Shown one piece after another: positions 62,197 to 64,000 of a stretch of DNA of 64,000 nucleotides. The notes beneath the pieces are model-generated. The model did no database searches. It worked only from the letters and a program-made list of their open reading frames with translations, and was not told the origin of the DNA. The position numbers and the translations under genes were made by a program. Numbering within the stretch: the stretch's first letter is position 1; every line of letters starts with the position of its first letter. Source of the DNA: UBA6170 sp034429975 (GTDB taxonomy: Bacteria > Chloroflexota > Anaerolineae > Anaerolineales > Anaerolineaceae); contig DAOUFM010000092.1 of NCBI GenBank assembly GCA_034429975.1, positions 1 through 64,000 of the forward strand. Direction: 5' to 3'.

Positions 62197-62799
62197 ATGA
62201 ATATGTCAATGCAATTAAGTATTTCAAAAAGATTATTCAAAAAAGAGTTGTTGGCACGCTGCAAGTTACATGAATGTTTCGGTGCTTGTTGCACGTATGG
62301 GGTTTGGCTGGATGTTGGCGAAAAAGAAAAAATTCGAAAATATTCGGAAATTGTACATTCCTGTATGGATCCAAATTCTGGATCTTACGAAGATTGGTTT
62401 GAAGATGAGATTGAAGAAGATTCTTACACATTCAGTGGAAAAGTAATTCACTCAATAATTGTCAATCGTGAAAAACCATTTACCAGAGAAACCTGTGTTT
62501 TTTTACGGTCTGATCATAAGTGTGCCTTACAGGTTGCTTCTGAAAAAATCGGCGAGCATCCCTGGTTTTTAAAACCGTTTTATTGTGTATTGCACCCATT
62601 GGATATTGATGACAACGATCAAATTTCTTTAGATGAAACCAACATTTTAATAACTGAAGAGAAAAGTTGCCTGCGCAGTTCAAAAGAACCGCAAGCGCCA
62701 TTGCTAATTTTTGAAGATGAAATTCGTTATTTATTGGGTGACCAGGTATTTGAAAATGCTCATCAACAAGCTGAAAAACTGTGTGAAAAAAAGTCTTAA
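62197..62799 (+). CDS. DUF3109/YkgJ-type Cys-cluster protein
   Basis: The 200-residue protein has a cysteine-rich front end (C22, C27, C31, C32 in CKLHECFGACC), then TCVFLRSDHKCALQ, an FYCVLHPL segment and a late SCLRSS, eight or so cysteines in the pattern of the DUF3109 and YkgJ (zinc- or iron-chelating) families. Those proteins are small, cytoplasmic and of unknown role. Three possible ATGs lie within the first five codons; I keep the first. It stands alone on the plus strand. Confidence 0.82.
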   Translation: MNMSMQLSISKRLFKKELLARCKLHECFGACCTYGVWLDVGEKEKIRKYSEIVHSCMDPNSGSYEDWFEDEIEEDSYTFSGKVIHSIIVNREKPFTRETCVFLRSDHKCALQVASEKIGEHPWFLKPFYCVLHPLDIDDNDQISLDETNILITEEKSCLRSSKEPQAPLLIFEDEIRYLLGDQVFENAHQQAEKLCEKKS

Positions 62800-62828
62800 G
62801 GTTGACCTTTTACAGTTATTAATAATCT

Positions 62829-62861
62829 AAAAAAAGCAGATAGTCTGAATAACCATCTGCT
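62829..62861 (-). terminator. Intrinsic terminator (minus strand)
   Basis: Read on the minus strand, AGCAGAT and ATCTGCT pair around a 13-base loop (with further partial pairing) and are followed by seven T. It stands about 25 bases after the stop of the propeller gene. On the plus strand the hairpin lacks a T run, so it is mainly a minus-strand terminator. Confidence 0.85.
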
Positions 62862-62885
62862 CAAAAGTTTGTCTTAATAATAAAA

Positions 62886-64000
62886 TTATTTTCCCTGCCA
62901 GGCTGGTTGCATCTCTGCGGAATTCGGGCTATTGGTAAGATTTGTTTGATTCTGACCTTTAATATCCATAATATAAATCTCCATGTTGTTATCCCGATTG
63001 GATTGAAAAAGAATCCAGGCAGAATCAGGAGACCAGGCAGGATAGGAGTCGAAGGTAGTGTTGGTTAACCGTTTGACCTCCATACCGAAAGACTGAACCC
63101 GGGTTAAATAAATATCCTGGATACGGCCTTGTAAATTGGTATAGGCAATCCATTCCCCATTAGGGGACCAGGCCGGGTCACTTATGTAAGTGATGCGCAT
63201 GAAGAACATATCCCGATCCAAATCAATGAAGTCATTCTGAGGGTCGCGCATCCACAAATACCGCAAGCTGGAAGACGGCAGCACATAGACCAATCGATCC
63301 ATCTTGGGTGACCATTCGGGTGAATACTCCTGTTTGTCGGTACTTAATCTTCGTAACCCGGTTCCATCTGGTTTGACAATCATGATTTGCTTAATGCCGT
63401 CCGTGCGATTATCGGTTGTGAAGGCGATCCACTCGCCATCTGGTGACCAGGCAGCTTCGGTTTCGTTTCCGGGGAGGGCAAGGATATTCGATATTTCACT
63501 GCCATCAGCATTGATGGTATATAGATCGATTTTGTTGACAGTATCACCGGTTTCAGCTGAAAAAACAATTTTTGATCCATCGGGTGACCAGTTCGGATAA
63601 GACTTATTTCCTGGGTTATTGGTTAATTGTTTTTGATCACCAGCGATTAAACTGCCATCTGGTTGCTGGTACACCTTCATCGTCCATAATTGGAAAGTGG
63701 TTCCATCGCCTGAGTTGCTCACATAGGCAACAATTCCATCACGACCAATGGCAGGTAAGGCTTCGGTAGGTGTTATTGTGGGCTCAGGTATTTCGGTAGC
63801 AGTGGGTTCGATTGTTTCAGTTGGTTCAGGTGCTAAAGTTAATGTCAGGGTTGGCTCAGTGATTGAAGTTTTTGTTGGTAACTCGGAAGGAACGACAACC
63901 GCCATTGAGGTTTCAGTAAATAGAACAACATGCGAGGTTGCGATTGGTGGATTCCCTTTTCCTGAAAGGAACTTATTTGCCAGGAACCAAACACCGCTTA
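62886..64000 (-). CDS. TolB/WD40-like beta-propeller protein, 5' end beyond the window
   Basis: The reading frame stays open to the last base, upstream of the first in-window ATG (63905), without a stop. The upstream codons read GVWFLANKF and then SGKGNPPIATS, so the real start and probably a membrane segment or another domain lie outside. A Thr/Pro/Glu-rich linker (63,750-63,900) is followed by about six PD40-type blades, each with (A)WSPDG-x-x-I(A/V)F or a variant: NWSPDGSKIVF, AAWSPDGEWIAF, EWSPKMDRLVY, AWSPNGEWIAY, AWSPDSAWILF. Such propellers in this phylum are secreted or fused to kinases. Partners are unknown. Confidence 0.85.
   Translation of the reverse strand, partial: SGVWFLANKFLSGKGNPPIATSHVVLFTETSMAVVVPSELPTKTSITEPTLTLTLAPEPTETIEPTATEIPEPTITPTEALPAIGRDGIVAYVSNSGDGTTFQLWTMKVYQQPDGSLIAGDQKQLTNNPGNKSYPNWSPDGSKIVFSAETGDTVNKIDLYTINADGSEISNILALPGNETEAAWSPDGEWIAFTTDNRTDGIKQIMIVKPDGTGLRRLSTDKQEYSPEWSPKMDRLVYVLPSSSLRYLWMRDPQNDFIDLDRDMFFMRITYISDPAWSPNGEWIAYTNLQGRIQDIYLTRVQSFGMEVKRLTNTTFDSYPAWSPDSAWILFQSNRDNNMEIYIMDIKGQNQTNLTNSPNSAEMQPAWQGK

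Noticed and set aside
1..64000. CRISPR arrays, insertion sequences, prophage genes, tRNA or rRNA genes.
   Set aside because: I found no regularly spaced repeats, transposase or integrase motifs, or cloverleaf-like sequences. The AT-rich block has no visible mobile element at its edge.

Overview
The window looks like a chromosomal segment of a Chloroflexota (Anaerolineae-type) bacterium. No rRNA or tRNA marker is present, so this rests on gene content: a very long multi-GAF histidine kinase, a DUF4388 protein beside an MglA-like small GTPase, lipoproteins with Thr/Pro-rich linkers, TolB-type propellers, an LLM-class flavin oxidoreductase, and a winged-helix regulator heading a polysaccharide locus. 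Confidence in the phylum is moderate.

Layout. (1) 1-8.2 kb is mostly very AT-rich (sampled lines about 20-25% G+C). It holds a GT39-type membrane glycosyltransferase, a secreted repeat protein, a small lipoprotein, and a minus-strand operon of a flippase-like protein, a pyruvyltransferase, a methyltransferase and a GT4. Composition jumps to about 45-60% G+C exactly at the next gene, a polyprenyl-phosphate GT2 (8216-9154), so the AT-rich genes are probably a transferred block. (2) 10.4-38.0 kb is one co-directional run of 26 genes with tight junctions. It is headed by a consensus promoter with a palindrome over its -10 box and a winged-helix regulator. It encodes GDP-fucose synthase, a Wzm/Wzt export ABC transporter, two NeuB-type synthases, three cytidylyltransferases (one fused to a KdsC-like phosphatase), several sugar oxidoreductases and about ten transferases. 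This is a surface polysaccharide locus that appears to build and activate two or three different 2-keto sugar acids (nonulosonic-acid type). (3) 38.0-42.7 kb holds a PQQ-type sugar dehydrogenase lipoprotein, a tiny Cys/His-rich protein, an alpha-oxoamine synthase (Kbl-like) and an orphan protein resembling the XPB/Ssl2 helicase N-terminal domain.

(4) 42.7-54.2 kb is a signalling region: DUF4388 protein, small GTPase, alpha/beta hydrolase, V4R-like protein, hexapeptide-repeat protein, REC-GGDEF-like regulator with a degenerate GGDNF site, a 1726-residue kinase with seven GAF-like repeats, a single-domain REC protein, and a second alpha/beta hydrolase whose nucleophile serine is replaced by glycine. 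(5) 54.25-59.4 kb is a thiamine salvage operon (thiamine pyrophosphokinase, ThiB, ThiP, ThiQ, DUF402) preceded by a promoter, a TPP riboswitch and an intrinsic terminator. (6) 59.4-64 kb holds a minus-strand set (lipoprotein, LLM oxidoreductase, REC protein), a DUF3109-type Cys-cluster protein, and a TolB-like propeller protein whose 5' end runs off the window.

The most interesting material is the polysaccharide locus. It has synthases and CMP-activators for nonulosonic acids but lacks the usual aminotransferase, acetyltransferase and NDP-sugar hydrolase, and it carries candidate transferases (three HP-motif proteins and one GNGPSL protein) interleaved with the activators. The duplicated hydrolase, active and pseudo-enzyme forms, bracketing the sensor kinase is the second point of interest.
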